From positions 445,303 to 509,302 of the forward strand of contig NZ_KB905021.1 of the NCBI RefSeq assembly GCF_000377405.1: a DNA stretch of 64,000 nt, read 5' to 3'. This DNA comes from Thioalkalivibrio sp. ALE31. Its GTDB lineage: Bacteria; Pseudomonadota; Gammaproteobacteria; Ectothiorhodospirales; Ectothiorhodospiraceae. Under the pieces are notes generated by a model. That model made no database searches and was not told where the DNA came from. It saw only the letters and a list, made by a program, of their open reading frames with translations. Below are positions 43,924 through 53,556 of the stretch, one piece after another. Both the position numbers and the translations under genes were made by a program. How positions within the stretch are numbered: the stretch's first letter is position 1; each line of letters opens with the position of its first letter.

Positions 43924-44809
43924 CGTCCCAGAAGTCATAGAAATTGAACCAGTTGTAGGGGGCTTCGCGTACCCGCGCCGCGAGGCGGTCGGCATAGCGC
44001 TGTACCCACTGGGCCAGGATCTCGTCACGCTGCCCGCGCGGGGCGTCGAGGGTCTCGGCGAAGGGTTCGAAGACGATATCGTAGCGGTTGCCGCCGCGAT
44101 AGAGCCCGAAGCACAGGATCACCGGGACCTTGAGTACCGCGGCCAGCAGAAGCGGTCCCTGCGGGAACAGCGCGGTGTCGCCGAGGAAGTCGCAGGCGAC
44201 CATCTTGTCGCTCTCGGCGACGCGGTCGCCCAGGGTGGCGATCAGCTCTCCGCGGTCCAGGCACTCGCGGGCCTGGATCAGGGTCTCGGTGCGGCCCAGC
44301 GGTATTACCGATGCGGCCACCTCGGGATTCAGCGCCTCCAGGACCTGGGTGATGCTCTGGTTGTGGTCGCTGTACATCAGGACCCGCACCGGGAAGTCGT
44401 ACTTGCCCACCGCCAGGGCGCGCAGGGCCTCGAAGCTGCCGAGGTGCGCGCCCAGCAGGATCGCGCCGCGGCCGCTGTCCACGTGTTCGAGGAAGGTCTC
44501 GCGGTTGTGGACCCGGATATCGAGGCAGGCATCCTGCCCGGCGAGCAGGAAGACCCGGTCGAGGATCACCGCGGCGAAGCTGTGCAGGTGGCGCGCCAGG
44601 TCCGCCAGCCGCGGCTCGCGCTGCAGCGCCCGGCGCAGGTAATTGCGACTGTGCCGCCGCGACTGCGGCGCGAACAGCAGGAAATACGCGGTGATCGGGT
44701 ACAGCAGCGCGCGGCTGGCTCGGCGCCCGAGATTGAGGGCCACCCACAGGATGATGCGCAGGGCCAGCGGCGAGCCCCGTTCCGCCTGCTGGAACCAGGC
44801 GCGGCTCAT
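43910..44809 (-). CDS. LpxL/HtrB-family lysophospholipid acyltransferase of the aryl-polyene operon
   Basis: The 299-residue protein belongs to the lauroyl/myristoyl acyltransferase family. It has LGAHLGSFEALRAL (catalytic H-x-x-x-x-E/D), GDRVAESDKMVACDFLGD and FPQGPLLLAAVLKVPVI. A membrane-active segment lies near the N-terminus. In aryl-polyene operons such an enzyme is proposed to transfer the polyenoyl chain to its lipid anchor. It overlaps the next upstream gene by ATGA at 44806-44809. Confidence 0.87.
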   Translation of the reverse strand: MSRAWFQQAERGSPLALRIILWVALNLGRRASRALLYPITAYFLLFAPQSRRHSRNYLRRALQREPRLADLARHLHSFAAVILDRVFLLAGQDACLDIRVHNRETFLEHVDSGRGAILLGAHLGSFEALRALAVGKYDFPVRVLMYSDHNQSITQVLEALNPEVAASVIPLGRTETLIQARECLDRGELIATLGDRVAESDKMVACDFLGDTALFPQGPLLLAAVLKVPVILCFGLYRGGNRYDIVFEPFAETLDAPRGQRDEILAQWVQRYADRLAARVREAPYNWFNFYDFWDDASK

Positions 44810-45141
44810 GGATCCGGGGTGTCGTGGAGCGTGACCAGCTGGCCGGAACAGAAGGTGGCCGGCGGATCGCCCTCGGCGGCCACGACGCGAAACCCCTGCC
44901 GCCCGCCACGACCGGGCGGGTCGATCTCGATGCGAAACGCGGCCTCCGGTGTCAGCGGCGCGAGGAACTTGACCTGCGGGAGGGCCGCGACCGGTCCGAG
45001 ACCGTGGGCCCGCGCGACCGCTGCCACCTGATCGAGGATTACCACGCCGGGGACCACCGGGTGGCCGGGGAAATGCCCGGGCAGGGACGGGTGCTCGGCC
45101 CCGATGCGGCGGATGGTGGACTGGACGGCCGTCGGTTGCAT
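44806..45141 (-). CDS. ApeI-like hotdog dehydratase
   Basis: The small 111-residue protein has HPSLPGHFPGHPVVPGVVIL, the helix-start signature of FabA/FabZ-type hotdog dehydratases with the catalytic His, followed by LPQVKFLAPLTPE. It matches the second dehydratase of aryl-polyene systems (ApeI), which works beside the ApeP-like one. It overlaps the acyltransferase start and follows the ligase gene by 14 bp. Confidence 0.88.
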   Translation of the reverse strand: MQPTAVQSTIRRIGAEHPSLPGHFPGHPVVPGVVILDQVAAVARAHGLGPVAALPQVKFLAPLTPEAAFRIEIDPPGRGGRQGFRVVAAEGDPPATFCSGQLVTLHDTPDP

Positions 45142-45155
45142 GGGGCGGCGCGCCG

Positions 45156-46505
45156 TCAGGCGCACTGGCCGTGGTGGGCGAGCAGGTCCAGCAGGACCTG
45201 ACGCGGCAGCTTGCCGGTGGCCGAGCGCGGCAGGTGGTCGACCCGCACCAGTGGGCGCGGCAGGAACAGCGGGTCCATGCAGTCGGCCAGTGCCGCCTGG
45301 ATCTCGGCTTCGCTGCGTTTCGGGGCGACCACCAGGGCCGCCAGGCGGGTGACGCCGTGCGTGTCCGATTCGGGATCCGGCGGGATGAAGACGCCGTCGA
45401 GCACCCCGGGGATGGCATTCAGGCGCCGGTTCAAATCGGCCAGCGAGGCGCGCTTGCCGGCGATATTCAGTTGATCGGCGAGACGGCCTTCCATGCGGAA
45501 AAGGCGCGTGTCCTGCACCTCGATATGGTCCGGAAGCGGCACCGGCTCGGGGTGTTGCGGGCCCCGGACCCACGCGCGCCCGGTCTCTCCGGGATGGATC
45601 TCCACCCCGGGATAGGTGGTCCAGGCGGACTCGCGGGTCGTGCGGCGCGTGGCGATGGCCCCCGCCTCGGTGCAGCCGTAGATCTCGTCGAGGGGGCAGC
45701 CGAAGACCCGCTCGGCCCGGGCGGCGGTATCCGGGGACAGCGGCGCAGTGGCGCAGAGGATGCGGGTCGGTGACGGCCACTCGAGGCCGGCGCGCAGGCA
45801 GGCCTTCAGGTGGAAGGGCGTGGTCACCAGCACCGCCGGGGCGCTGTCGGCCAGCGCCGTGCGCACGTCCTCGGGGTAGAACGGGCGCCCGGCCAGCAGC
45901 GTGGTGTGCCCCAGCAGGGCATACAGCACGGTCGATTCCAGGCCGTACATATGCTGTGGCGGTACCGTGCCGACCAGGGTAGGGCCGGGGTGGCCCGCCA
46001 GGTCGAGGGCCTCCAGGGCCTGGGCGGTGACCGCATGCAGGGCCGTCCAGCTGCGGGCGTGCGCCGTGGGCGTGCCGGTACTGCCGGAGGAGAACGCCAG
46101 GACGGCGGTCTGCTCGCCAGGGATCGCGGGCACGGGGCCCATGGCCTCGCCCGCCTCGCCGCGGGCGGCGACGCGCAGGACCGGGATGGCGATCTCGGCG
46201 TCCGGGCCGTCCACCAGGGCGATGGCATCCGGATACTGGCCGGCGATCTCGGCCAGGGTCGTGCGGCCGCGGTTGGGCGGCAGCAGGTTGGTCTGACCCC
46301 GCAGCAGGATCGCGGCAAAGGCGACCGCGAAGTGGTAGCGGTCCTGGCACAGATTGAAGGCCGCGCGGGCCGGCGGCAGTTGCGCGGCCAGTGCCTGCAC
46401 GTCGGCGAGGAACGCCGCGCGCGAGACCCGGCGATCCCCGATCCGGGCCAGCGGTTCCGGGGCTTCGGCGATCAGCGGCCGCATGTCCGTTGTCGGGTCC
46501 GTCAC
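45156..46505 (-). CDS. AMP-binding acyl/aryl-ACP ligase (ApeH-like)
   Basis: The 449-residue adenylating enzyme has the P-loop-like LAFSSGSTGTPTAHARSW, then EIYGCTEAGAIATRR, GRLADQLNIAGKR (GRxxD) and SATGKLPRQVLL with the conserved C-terminal Lys. In aryl-polyene clusters it is proposed to activate the aromatic starter (such as 4-hydroxybenzoate) and load it on ACP. It is shorter than a full-length acyl-CoA synthetase. The GTG start at 46505 overlaps the stop of the membrane-protein gene. Confidence 0.87.
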   Translation of the reverse strand: MTDPTTDMRPLIAEAPEPLARIGDRRVSRAAFLADVQALAAQLPPARAAFNLCQDRYHFAVAFAAILLRGQTNLLPPNRGRTTLAEIAGQYPDAIALVDGPDAEIAIPVLRVAARGEAGEAMGPVPAIPGEQTAVLAFSSGSTGTPTAHARSWTALHAVTAQALEALDLAGHPGPTLVGTVPPQHMYGLESTVLYALLGHTTLLAGRPFYPEDVRTALADSAPAVLVTTPFHLKACLRAGLEWPSPTRILCATAPLSPDTAARAERVFGCPLDEIYGCTEAGAIATRRTTRESAWTTYPGVEIHPGETGRAWVRGPQHPEPVPLPDHIEVQDTRLFRMEGRLADQLNIAGKRASLADLNRRLNAIPGVLDGVFIPPDPESDTHGVTRLAALVVAPKRSEAEIQAALADCMDPLFLPRPLVRVDHLPRSATGKLPRQVLLDLLAHHGQCA

Positions 46506-47116
46506 GGGTGCCTCAGCATCCGGTGGTGATCGACCCGCGCGAGCTCGATCAGGTAGGCCAGGAAACCGCTGCGCGGCTCGTCGCGCAGCAGCCAGAGGCG
46601 CAGCGGGTACTCCAGCAGGAACAGGCTGGCCAGCAGCAGGTAGTTGATTCCGTTGGCGAACAGCGCCCAGGTCGTTGCGGAGGCGAACAATGCCAGCCAG
46701 GCGGAGACCAGGGCGAGGACACCGCACAGCAGCGCCCAGGCGATGGTCAGATTGCGCGTGTAGCGATGCACCGCGGGGGTGTCGGAGGCGCCCATGGCCA
46801 GGGCGTAGCGGGTGATCAGCGGCGTGGAGCCGGGGCGCAGCGAGCGCGCGAACAGCCACGCCAGCAGCCCCATGATCAGGACCGGGATGGTGTACAGCAG
46901 CCAGGTTCCGGCGCCAAGGGTCAGTAACAGCGCGACGGCGGCGGCCTGCGCCAGGAACAGCGCGGCCCGCCCGGCGGGCCCCAGGGCCCCCCAGCTCGCC
47001 ACCAGGATCAGCACGGCCAGGATCGCCAGCGGCAGCAAGGGGACCTCGAAGGCCACGCCGAGCACGACCGCGACCGGATAGCACAGGGCCACGCTGGCGG
47101 CGAGCGGGGTGTTCAC
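46502..47116 (-). CDS. Polytopic membrane protein (COG4648-like) of the aryl-polyene operon
   Basis: The 204-residue protein has five or more membrane helices (LLPLAILAVLILVASWGAL, VALLLTLGAGTWLLYTIPVL and others) and the conserved stretch RYALAMGASDTPAVHRYTRN. Homologous small membrane proteins are regularly found in aryl-polyene gene clusters without a defined role. A GTGA overlap links it to the ACP gene upstream. Confidence 0.78.
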   Translation of the reverse strand: MNTPLAASVALCYPVAVVLGVAFEVPLLPLAILAVLILVASWGALGPAGRAALFLAQAAAVALLLTLGAGTWLLYTIPVLIMGLLAWLFARSLRPGSTPLITRYALAMGASDTPAVHRYTRNLTIAWALLCGVLALVSAWLALFASATTWALFANGINYLLLASLFLLEYPLRLWLLRDEPRSGFLAYLIELARVDHHRMLRHP

Positions 47117-47385
47117 GACGCGGCTCGGTTCGCCTCGATGTGGGCGCTCAGGGCGCGCAGGGATGCAAAGATCTGGCGGTTGTTCTCGTCGTCGGAACGG
47201 ATCTGGACGCCGTAGGCGCGCGAGATCGCCAGGGCCAGTTCCAGGGCGTCGATGGAGTCCAGACCCAGCCCGTCGCGGAACAGGGCGTCTTCCGGCTCGA
47301 TCTCCCCCGCCGTCACGTCCTCCAGATTGAGACTGTCGACGATCAGTTGGGCGACTTCCTGTTCGAACGCTGTTTGCGATGCCAC
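47113..47385 (-). CDS. Acyl carrier protein of the aryl-polyene operon
   Basis: The 90-residue acidic ACP has the phosphopantetheine attachment site GLGLDSIDALELALAI (Ser44). The GTG start at 47385 is preceded by GGGGGA. It is the first gene of the twelve-gene operon reading down to 36926. Many aryl-polyene clusters carry two ACPs; only this one is visible here. Confidence 0.93.
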   Translation of the reverse strand: MASQTAFEQEVAQLIVDSLNLEDVTAGEIEPEDALFRDGLGLDSIDALELALAISRAYGVQIRSDDENNRQIFASLRALSAHIEANRAAS

Positions 47386-47418
47386 GTGTTCCCCCGAGGT
47401 GTCGTGATGTGCGGTTTT

Positions 47419-47456
47419 GTGACCGCCCGCGAACTTCCACTTCGCGTGGCGGTCAC
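47419..47456. promoter_or_regulatory. Long hairpin in the divergent promoter region of the pigment cluster
   Basis: GTGACCGCC (47419-47427) pairs with GGCGGTCAC (47448-47456), and inside it CGCGAA (47428-47433) pairs with TTCGCG (47441-47446) around CTTCCAC, leaving one bulged T. It sits between the ACP operon and the halogenase gene, so it could be a shared operator or a leader hairpin on the ACP transcript. No T-run follows. Confidence 0.55.
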
Positions 47457-47558
47457 CCTGCTGGGCGCCGATGATACCCACACCTTGGGGGTCGTGGTAC
47501 CCTCGCGACCGGTTCGGGTCGCCGTTTTGGGCGCCCGGATGGCCAGTGGAGACAGCAT

Positions 47559-48917
47559 TTGAAACAAGCGGTAGAGAACGCGGGAACGGACGGTCGCTGT
47601 CAGGTACTGGTCATTGGCGGCGGTCCGGCCGGTTCCACCGTTGCCTCCCGGCTGGCGCAGAAGGGTCGCGACGTGGTGCTGCTGGAGAAGGCCCGGCATC
47701 CGCGTTTCCACATCGGCGAATCCCTGCTGCCGATGAACATGCCGCTGTTCGAGGAGCTGGGGATTGCCGACGCGGTCGCGACCCTCGGCATCCCCAAGCA
47801 TGGGGCCGAATTCACCATCCCCGAGGCGCCCGATGCGCCGCGCACCTACTACTTCGAACGTGCCCTGAACGACGATACCCCCGCTTCGGCTTACGAGGTG
47901 CGGCGTTCGGAGTTCGATCACCTGCTGTTGGAGAACAGCGCGCGCCTGGGGGTCCGGGTGCTGGAGGAGGTGACGGTCTCGGATGTGGCCCTGGCCGACC
48001 CGGCGAACGGCGGGACCCAGCAGGTGACCGCGCGCGACGCGGCCGGGAACACGCTGGAGTTCGAGGCCGACTTCGTGGTCGATGCCTCCGGGCGCGATAC
48101 CTTCCTGGCGCGCCGCCTCGATCTGAAGACGCGCAACGCGGAGCACAACAGCGCGGCCATCTTCGGCCACTTCAATAATGTGCCGCGGCGTCCCGGAAGA
48201 GATGCCGGCAACATCAGTATCTACTGGTTCCAGCATGGCTGGATCTGGATGATCCCGCTGCGTGACGGTGCGATGAGCGTGGGCGCGGTGTGCTTTCCGG
48301 AATACCTGAAGACGCGCAGGACCAAGCCGGAGGCGTTCCTGTGGGAGACGCTGAAGCTGTGTCCCCCGGCGTTCGATCGCATGCAGGGCGCGGAACTGGC
48401 CGGTCCGGTGAATGCCACCGGCAATTTCTCCTACCGCTCGCGTCAGGCCCACGGGCCGGGTTACCTGCTGGTGGGCGATGCCTTTACCTTTGTCGACCCA
48501 GTGTTCTCCAGCGGAGTCTATATCGCGATGTCGGGGGGCTTCCGCGCCGCGGACGCGGTGGACCGCTGCCTCGCGCGTCCGGCGCGCGCCGGGCGCTACC
48601 TGCGGGCGTTCGAGCGCGACGTTCGCCGGGGCGTACGCCGCTTCTCCTGGCTGATCTACCGCTTCAACAGCCCGGTGATGCGCAAGCTGTTCATGGGGCC
48701 GCGCAACACCCTGGGCATGGAGCAGGCGGTGATCTCCCTGCTGGCCGGCGATGTCTACCGCAACACCCGCGTGCAGTGGTCGCTGCGCGCCTTCAAGGCC
48801 GTGTACTACACCCAGATGGCGCTGAATCTGCCGCGGGCCCTGCACTTCTGGGCGCGGCGCCGGCGCAACGCGCGGCTGCGTTTCACCGGCGGCACGACCC
48901 CCGAAGACGAGGCCTGA
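47559..48917 (+). CDS. FADH2-dependent halogenase-like flavoprotein of the pigment cluster
   Basis: The 452-residue protein has the FAD-binding IGGGPAGSTVASRLAQ (about residues 19-34), HIGESLLP (51-58), Lys80 in LGIPKHGAEF where halogenases have their catalytic lysine, and GWIWMIPL (227-234). The last contains the W-x-W-x-I-P signature that separates flavin-dependent halogenases from monooxygenases. It also has GDAFTFVDPVFSSGVY. It would chlorinate or brominate the aryl group. TTG at 47559 follows GGAG. It is divergent from the ACP operon. A reductive oxidoreductase role cannot be ruled out. Confidence 0.83.
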   Translation: MKQAVENAGTDGRCQVLVIGGGPAGSTVASRLAQKGRDVVLLEKARHPRFHIGESLLPMNMPLFEELGIADAVATLGIPKHGAEFTIPEAPDAPRTYYFERALNDDTPASAYEVRRSEFDHLLLENSARLGVRVLEEVTVSDVALADPANGGTQQVTARDAAGNTLEFEADFVVDASGRDTFLARRLDLKTRNAEHNSAAIFGHFNNVPRRPGRDAGNISIYWFQHGWIWMIPLRDGAMSVGAVCFPEYLKTRRTKPEAFLWETLKLCPPAFDRMQGAELAGPVNATGNFSYRSRQAHGPGYLLVGDAFTFVDPVFSSGVYIAMSGGFRAADAVDRCLARPARAGRYLRAFERDVRRGVRRFSWLIYRFNSPVMRKLFMGPRNTLGMEQAVISLLAGDVYRNTRVQWSLRAFKAVYYTQMALNLPRALHFWARRRRNARLRFTGGTTPEDEA

Positions 48918-48927
48918 GCGGACTCGC

Positions 48928-49599
48928 GTGGGTGCGGCACGGGTCGGACTGCGGCGCATCGGCGCGGATGGCCTGGCGACCTTCGCGCTGTCGAACCTGA
49001 TCATCCTGGCAACCGGCGGCCTCTCCTGGCTGCTGCTGTGGACCCATGCCCTGCGCTGGTCACGACAGCTTCGCTGCCCCGGAAGGGGCCGGTGCATCCT
49101 CGTGCTGGGGCAGCAACTGGAGGCCGGGGCGCCAGGTCCGGGGTACCGTCTGCGCCTGTTGCGCGCGGTGCGGCTGGCGCGGCGCAACCCCGAGGCCCGG
49201 ATCCTCGTGCTGGGCGGGCAGACGTCCCCGCAGGGCCCGACCGAGGCCGCCGCGGGCGCCGCATTTCTGCGCCGCCACGGCATTGCGGCCGAGCGTATCC
49301 AGACGGAGGATGCCTCCCGGCACACCCTGGAGAACCTGCGCAATGCCCGTGACCTGCTGGCGCGGGAGCCGCATGACGACGCGCCGCTGGTGCTGATTAC
49401 CAGCCGCTTCCATCTCGCCCGGTCGGCGGCGATGGCACGTGGCATGGGATTGCGCGTCTGCCCCTGTCCGGCCGAGCTGGACTCGCGGGTGTCCGCGGCC
49501 CGACTGGCACGGGAGGCCTGGATGCTGCACTGGTACCATGTGGGCCGCGGCTTTGCCCGCCTCATCCGCCACCGCGGCATGCTCGAACGCATCAGCTGA
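48928..49599 (+). CDS. YdcF-like (DUF218) protein
   Basis: The 223-residue product has an N-terminal membrane helix (LSNLIILATGGLSWLLLW) and a DUF218 domain: CILVLGQQLEAGAPGPGYRLRL, ILVLGGQTSPQGPTEAA, DASRHTLENLRNARDLL and LVLITSRFHLARSAAMAR. Known relatives (YdcF, SanA) are envelope-associated with no firm reaction. The GTG start lies 10 bp after the halogenase gene, suggesting co-transcription with the pigment genes. Confidence 0.83.
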   Translation: MGAARVGLRRIGADGLATFALSNLIILATGGLSWLLLWTHALRWSRQLRCPGRGRCILVLGQQLEAGAPGPGYRLRLLRAVRLARRNPEARILVLGGQTSPQGPTEAAAGAAFLRRHGIAAERIQTEDASRHTLENLRNARDLLAREPHDDAPLVLITSRFHLARSAAMARGMGLRVCPCPAELDSRVSAARLAREAWMLHWYHVGRGFARLIRHRGMLERIS

Positions 49600-49603
49600 G
49601 TTG

Positions 49604-49834
49604 TTCACCACGAAGCCCACGAAGGCACGAAGAAAACCGGAAAAACATCTACAGGAAGATGGGGAGACGGGAAGGGTTTACGGTGGTTGGCCTAGCTGTG
49701 CAGCGGGCTGCGCCCAAGGCGGTGGCATCTGGACAGCGCCTTTAGTCCCTGTTCGTTCTTCCGGTCTTCCCGACTTCCTGTTAAACGCCCTTCGCCCTTG
49801 ACCTTCTTCGTGCCTTCGTGTGCTTCGTGGTGAA
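49604..49834. repeat. Family B palindrome, copy 4
   Basis: A 231-bp element with arms TTCACCACGAAGCCCACGAA and CTTCGTGTGCTTCGTGGTGA (one mismatch) and inner arms ACAGGAAGATGGGG / TCTTCCCGACTTCCTGT. It lies between the convergent YdcF-like and valS genes, filling the gap. Its central 90 bp are longer than in copies 2 and 3. Confidence 0.9.
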
Positions 49835-49843
49835 TACAGGCCC

Positions 49844-52621
49844 TTACATCGCGCGGATGCGTTCGCGCTGGGCGGCGAGCTGGTCGCGGGTAGTGTGCAT
49901 CTCGGCGACGCGGTCGCGTTCTTTTTGCACCACGTCGGCCGGGGCGCGGTCGACGAAGCTCGCGTTGGCAAGGCGCTTTTCGCTCTGCTCGAGGTTCTTG
50001 TCGAGCTTGCCGATCTCCTTGTCCAGGCGGGCCAGCTCGGCATCCTTGTCGATCAGGCCGGCCAGCGGAATCAGCAGCTGCATGTCGTCGACCAGGGCCA
50101 TAGCCGATTCCGGGGCCTCGTCGGCGGCATCCAGCCAGGTGACGCTTTCCGGCTTGGCCAGGAATTCCAGAAGGCCGCGGTGGCGGGTGTAGCGTTCCTG
50201 GTCGGCGTCGGTCCAGTTCTTCACCAGCACGGGCAGCGGCTTGCCCGGAGCGATGTCCATCTCCGCGCGGATGCGGCGCAGCCCGGTGATGAAGTCCTTG
50301 ACCCAGTCGAGCTCGGCGGTGGCGGTGGCATCACGCGGGAAGCCGTCCTGCGCCGGCCAGCGGCACTGCACCAGGAACTCGACGTCGTCGCCGATCCCGG
50401 CGTGTGGCTTCACACTGGTCCAGATCGCTTCGGTGATGAACGGCATCACCGGGTGCAGCAGGCGCAGCAGGGCCTCGAGCACGGTGACCAGCGTATCGCG
50501 CGTGGCGCGCTTGACCGCGTCCGGGGTGGCCTCGTCGTTCAGGACCGGCTTGGTCAGCTCCAGGTACCAGTCGCAGTAGTCGTGCCAGGTGAATTCGTAG
50601 AGCGTCTGCGCGGCGAGGTCGAAGCGGTAGGCATCGAGCTGCTGCGTGGCGGTCGCGGCGGTTTCGGCCAGGCGGTCGAGGATCCAGCGATCGGCCAGGG
50701 TGCGGTGCTCCGCCGTGTCGTCCGCGGCCGAGCAGTCGTGGCCCTCGACGTTCATCAGCACGAAGCGCGAGGCGTTCCACAGCTTGTTGCAGAAGTTGCG
50801 GTAGCCCTCGATGCGACCAAGGTCGAACTTGATGTCGCGCCCGGTGGTGGCCAGTGCCGCCAGGGTGAAGCGCAGAGCATCGGTTCCGAACGCGGGGAAG
50901 CCGTCGGGGAAGGCCTTGCGCGTGGTCTTCTCGATCTTCTTCGCCATCTGCGGCTGCATCAGGCCCTGGGTGCGCTTGGCCACCAGGTCGTCGGCGCTGA
51001 TGCCGTCGATCAGGTCGATCGGGTCGATCACGTTGCCCTTGGACTTGGACATCTTCTGGCCTTCCGAGTCGCGGATCAGGCCGGTGACGTAGACCTCGCG
51101 GAACGGCACATCCCCCATGAAGTGCTCGCCCATCATGATCATGCGGGCGACCCAGAAGAAGATGATGTCGAAGCCGGTAACCAGCACGCTGGTCGGGTAG
51201 AAGTCGCGCAGCTCCGGCGTCTGCTCCGGCCAGCCGAGGGTGGAGAACGGCCACAGCGCGGAGGAGAACCAGGTGTCGAGCACGTCCTCGTCCTGGGTCA
51301 GCACCACATCGGCCGCCAGGCCGTGCTTCTCGCGCACCTCGTCCTCGGAACGGCCCACAAAGACATTGCCATCGCTGTCGTACCAGGCCGGGATGCGGTG
51401 GCCCCACCAGATCTGGCGCGAGATGCACCAGTCCTCGATGTTGCGCATCCACTCGAAGTAGGTCTTCGACCAGTTCTCCGGCACGAAGCGGATGCGGCCG
51501 TCCTCCACCGCCTTGATCGCCGGCTCGGCCAGCGGGCCGGCCTTCACATACCACTGGTCGGTCAGGTAGGGCTCGACCACGGTGCCGGAGCGGTCACCGC
51601 GCGGGACCATCAGCTTGTGATCGTCGATCTTCTCCAGCAGGCCTTCGGCCTCGAGATCCGCGACCACCTGCTTGCGGGCCTCATAGCGGTCCAGGCCGCG
51701 GTAGGCCTCGGGCACGTTGTCGTTCAGGCAGGCGTCGATGGTCAGGATGTTGATGACCGGCAGGTCGTGGCGCTGACCCATCGCATAGTCGTTGAAGTCG
51801 TGCGCCGGGGTGATCTTTACGCAGCCGGAGCCGAACTCGGCCTCGACGTAGTCGTCGGCGATGATCGGGATCTCGCGCCCGACCAGCGGCAGGCGGATGG
51901 TCTGGCCGATCAGGTGCTGGTAGCGCTCGTCCTCCGGGTGTACGGCCACGGCGGTATCGCCCAGCATGGTCTCGGGGCGGGTGGTCGCGACGGTCAGGTG
52001 GCCCGAGCCGTCGGCCAGCGGATAGCGGAAGTGCCACAGGTGACCGGCCTCCTCCTCCGACAGCACCTCGAGATCGGACAGCGCGGTGTGCAGCACCGGG
52101 TCCCAATTGACCAGCCGCTTGCCGCGGTAGATCAGGCCCTCTTCATGCAGGCGCACGAAGACCTCGCGCACCGCGTTGGACAGGCCGTCGTCCATGGTGA
52201 AGCGTTCGCGCGACCAGTCCACGGAATCGCCCAGCCGGCGCATCTGGCGGGTAATGGTGCCGCCGGACTGGCCCTTCCAGTCCCAGACCGCCTCGAGGAA
52301 CTTCTCGCGCCCGAGGTCGTGGCGGCCCTTGCCGTCGGCGGCCAGCTGGCGCTCCACTACCATCTGGGTGGCGATCCCGGCATGGTCGGTGCCGCCCTGC
52401 CACAGGGTGCGGTCGCCGTGCATGCGGCGGTAGCGGATCAGGGTGTCCATCAGGGTGTGCTGGAACGCATGCCCCATGTGCAGGGTGCCGGTCACGTTCG
52501 GCGGCGGCAGCAGGATGCAGTAGTTGGCCTCGCCCGACTCCGGCGGCGCGAAGATGTTCGCGGCCTCCCAGCGTTCGTACTGGGTCTGCTCGATGCTCTT
52601 GGGGTCGAAGCTCTTGTCCAT
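49844..52621 (-). CDS. valS: Valyl-tRNA synthetase
   Basis: The 925-residue class I enzyme charges tRNA-Val. HIGH appears as HMGH at residues 48-51 within [13 protein letters not shown] and the KMSKS motif as [12 protein letters not shown]. The editing domain lies between them, and the C-terminal end is the coiled-coil arm of ValRS ([20 protein letters not shown]). The ATG at 52621 is used because it gives [19 protein letters not shown]. The upstream 900 bp are repeat sequence. Confidence 0.97.
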   Translation of the reverse strand: MDKSFDPKSIEQTQYERWEAANIFAPPESGEANYCILLPPPNVTGTLHMGHAFQHTLMDTLIRYRRMHGDRTLWQGGTDHAGIATQMVVERQLAADGKGRHDLGREKFLEAVWDWKGQSGGTITRQMRRLGDSVDWSRERFTMDDGLSNAVREVFVRLHEEGLIYRGKRLVNWDPVLHTALSDLEVLSEEEAGHLWHFRYPLADGSGHLTVATTRPETMLGDTAVAVHPEDERYQHLIGQTIRLPLVGREIPIIADDYVEAEFGSGCVKITPAHDFNDYAMGQRHDLPVINILTIDACLNDNVPEAYRGLDRYEARKQVVADLEAEGLLEKIDDHKLMVPRGDRSGTVVEPYLTDQWYVKAGPLAEPAIKAVEDGRIRFVPENWSKTYFEWMRNIEDWCISRQIWWGHRIPAWYDSDGNVFVGRSEDEVREKHGLAADVVLTQDEDVLDTWFSSALWPFSTLGWPEQTPELRDFYPTSVLVTGFDIIFFWVARMIMMGEHFMGDVPFREVYVTGLIRDSEGQKMSKSKGNVIDPIDLIDGISADDLVAKRTQGLMQPQMAKKIEKTTRKAFPDGFPAFGTDALRFTLAALATTGRDIKFDLGRIEGYRNFCNKLWNASRFVLMNVEGHDCSAADDTAEHRTLADRWILDRLAETAATATQQLDAYRFDLAAQTLYEFTWHDYCDWYLELTKPVLNDEATPDAVKRATRDTLVTVLEALLRLLHPVMPFITEAIWTSVKPHAGIGDDVEFLVQCRWPAQDGFPRDATATAELDWVKDFITGLRRIRAEMDIAPGKPLPVLVKNWTDADQERYTRHRGLLEFLAKPESVTWLDAADEAPESAMALVDDMQLLIPLAGLIDKDAELARLDKEIGKLDKNLEQSEKRLANASFVDRAPADVVQKERDRVAEMHTTRDQLAAQRERIRAM

Positions 52622-52756
52622 GATCGCGGGCGCGCTCGGGTCGGAATGTGGGGAAAGCCGCGCATTATAACGGCGCGGCGCGCTCATCGCCCGCTGTCCG
52701 CTATCGTGTTTACGTTGCTTATGTCTGGCCGCCTGCCTAGTAGTGGCTGGCCCTGG

Positions 52757-53465
52757 TTCGTCCTCTGGTGTTTACGGTGGCTACGGTCCACGTACTGCCG
52801 TGCGCTGACTCGCCAGCGCGCCGCGAGGTCCTTTCTTGCTTGCCCAAGAAAGGACCCAAAGAAGGGCACCCGGATTTCGCCCGGGAACCTCGCTCCGGAC
52901 GCGCTGGGCCGGCGGCGCTGAACTCGCTGCGCCTTCGGCTCCGCTCAGACATCCAGCGCCTTCTCCCGGCCCATCACGCCCTCCGCGAGGGGCTCCATAC
53001 GGGAGGCGAAGGTCAAAACCGAACGTGTCCCCACGTTTGCGCCTAACCATAGGCAACGCCACCCGAAAGCCCCCGGCGCCCGCCCTGCGGGCGCGGCACG
53101 CAACGGCCGAAGGCCGAGCGTGCCCAGATGCCGGAAGACCTAGCCATCCTCCACTGGCACGACCGTCGGGACGGCTGTTGTCTTGACCTTGAACCCCCGT
53201 TGTCGTCGCGCCGAGCGGAGAGGGTTTTCGCGGGAGAAAAGGCGCTGGATGTCTGAGCGGAGCCGAAGGCGCAGCGAGTTCAGCGCCGCCCGCGAAAAGC
53301 CTCGGAGCGAGGGAAACCCCGGCCCGCACAGCGGGCCGGGGTCGCGGCAGTCGGGCGTGTTTCTTGGTGACTTCTTTGCACGAGCAAAGAAGTCACTCGG
53401 GGCGCGCTGGCGAGTCAGCGCCGGGCAGGCGGCGGACCGAAGGCACGTAAACACCGGATGCAGAA
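52757..53465. repeat. Family C: large imperfect inverted repeat pair upstream of valS
   Basis: Two oppositely oriented arms (about 52757-53020 and 53190-53465) share a perfect 52-bp block (52911-52962 and 53239-53290) and a perfect 21-bp outer block (52802-52822 and 53401-53421). Each arm holds its own hairpin: GTCCTTTCTTG/CAAGAAAGGAC on the left and GTGACTTCTTTGC/GCAAAGAAGTCAC on the right. The hairpins differ in sequence but sit in the same place. The whole gene-free stretch 52622-53556 is this element plus the valS leader. ORFs inside look like repeat translations. Confidence 0.85.
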
Positions 53466-53556
53466 CTAGGACCAGCCACCACAGGGCAGGCGGCCAGACG
53501 AAGCACGAAACATCAAGGGCCGACGGGGCTCAGCCTGCAAGGCGTGAGGGCTTGGG

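Noticed and set aside
49820..52921. 1033-codon open frame on the plus strand opposite valS
   Set aside because: GC-rich shadow of a real gene; valS has both class I synthetase motifs and correct length on the minus strand, while this frame shows no domain.
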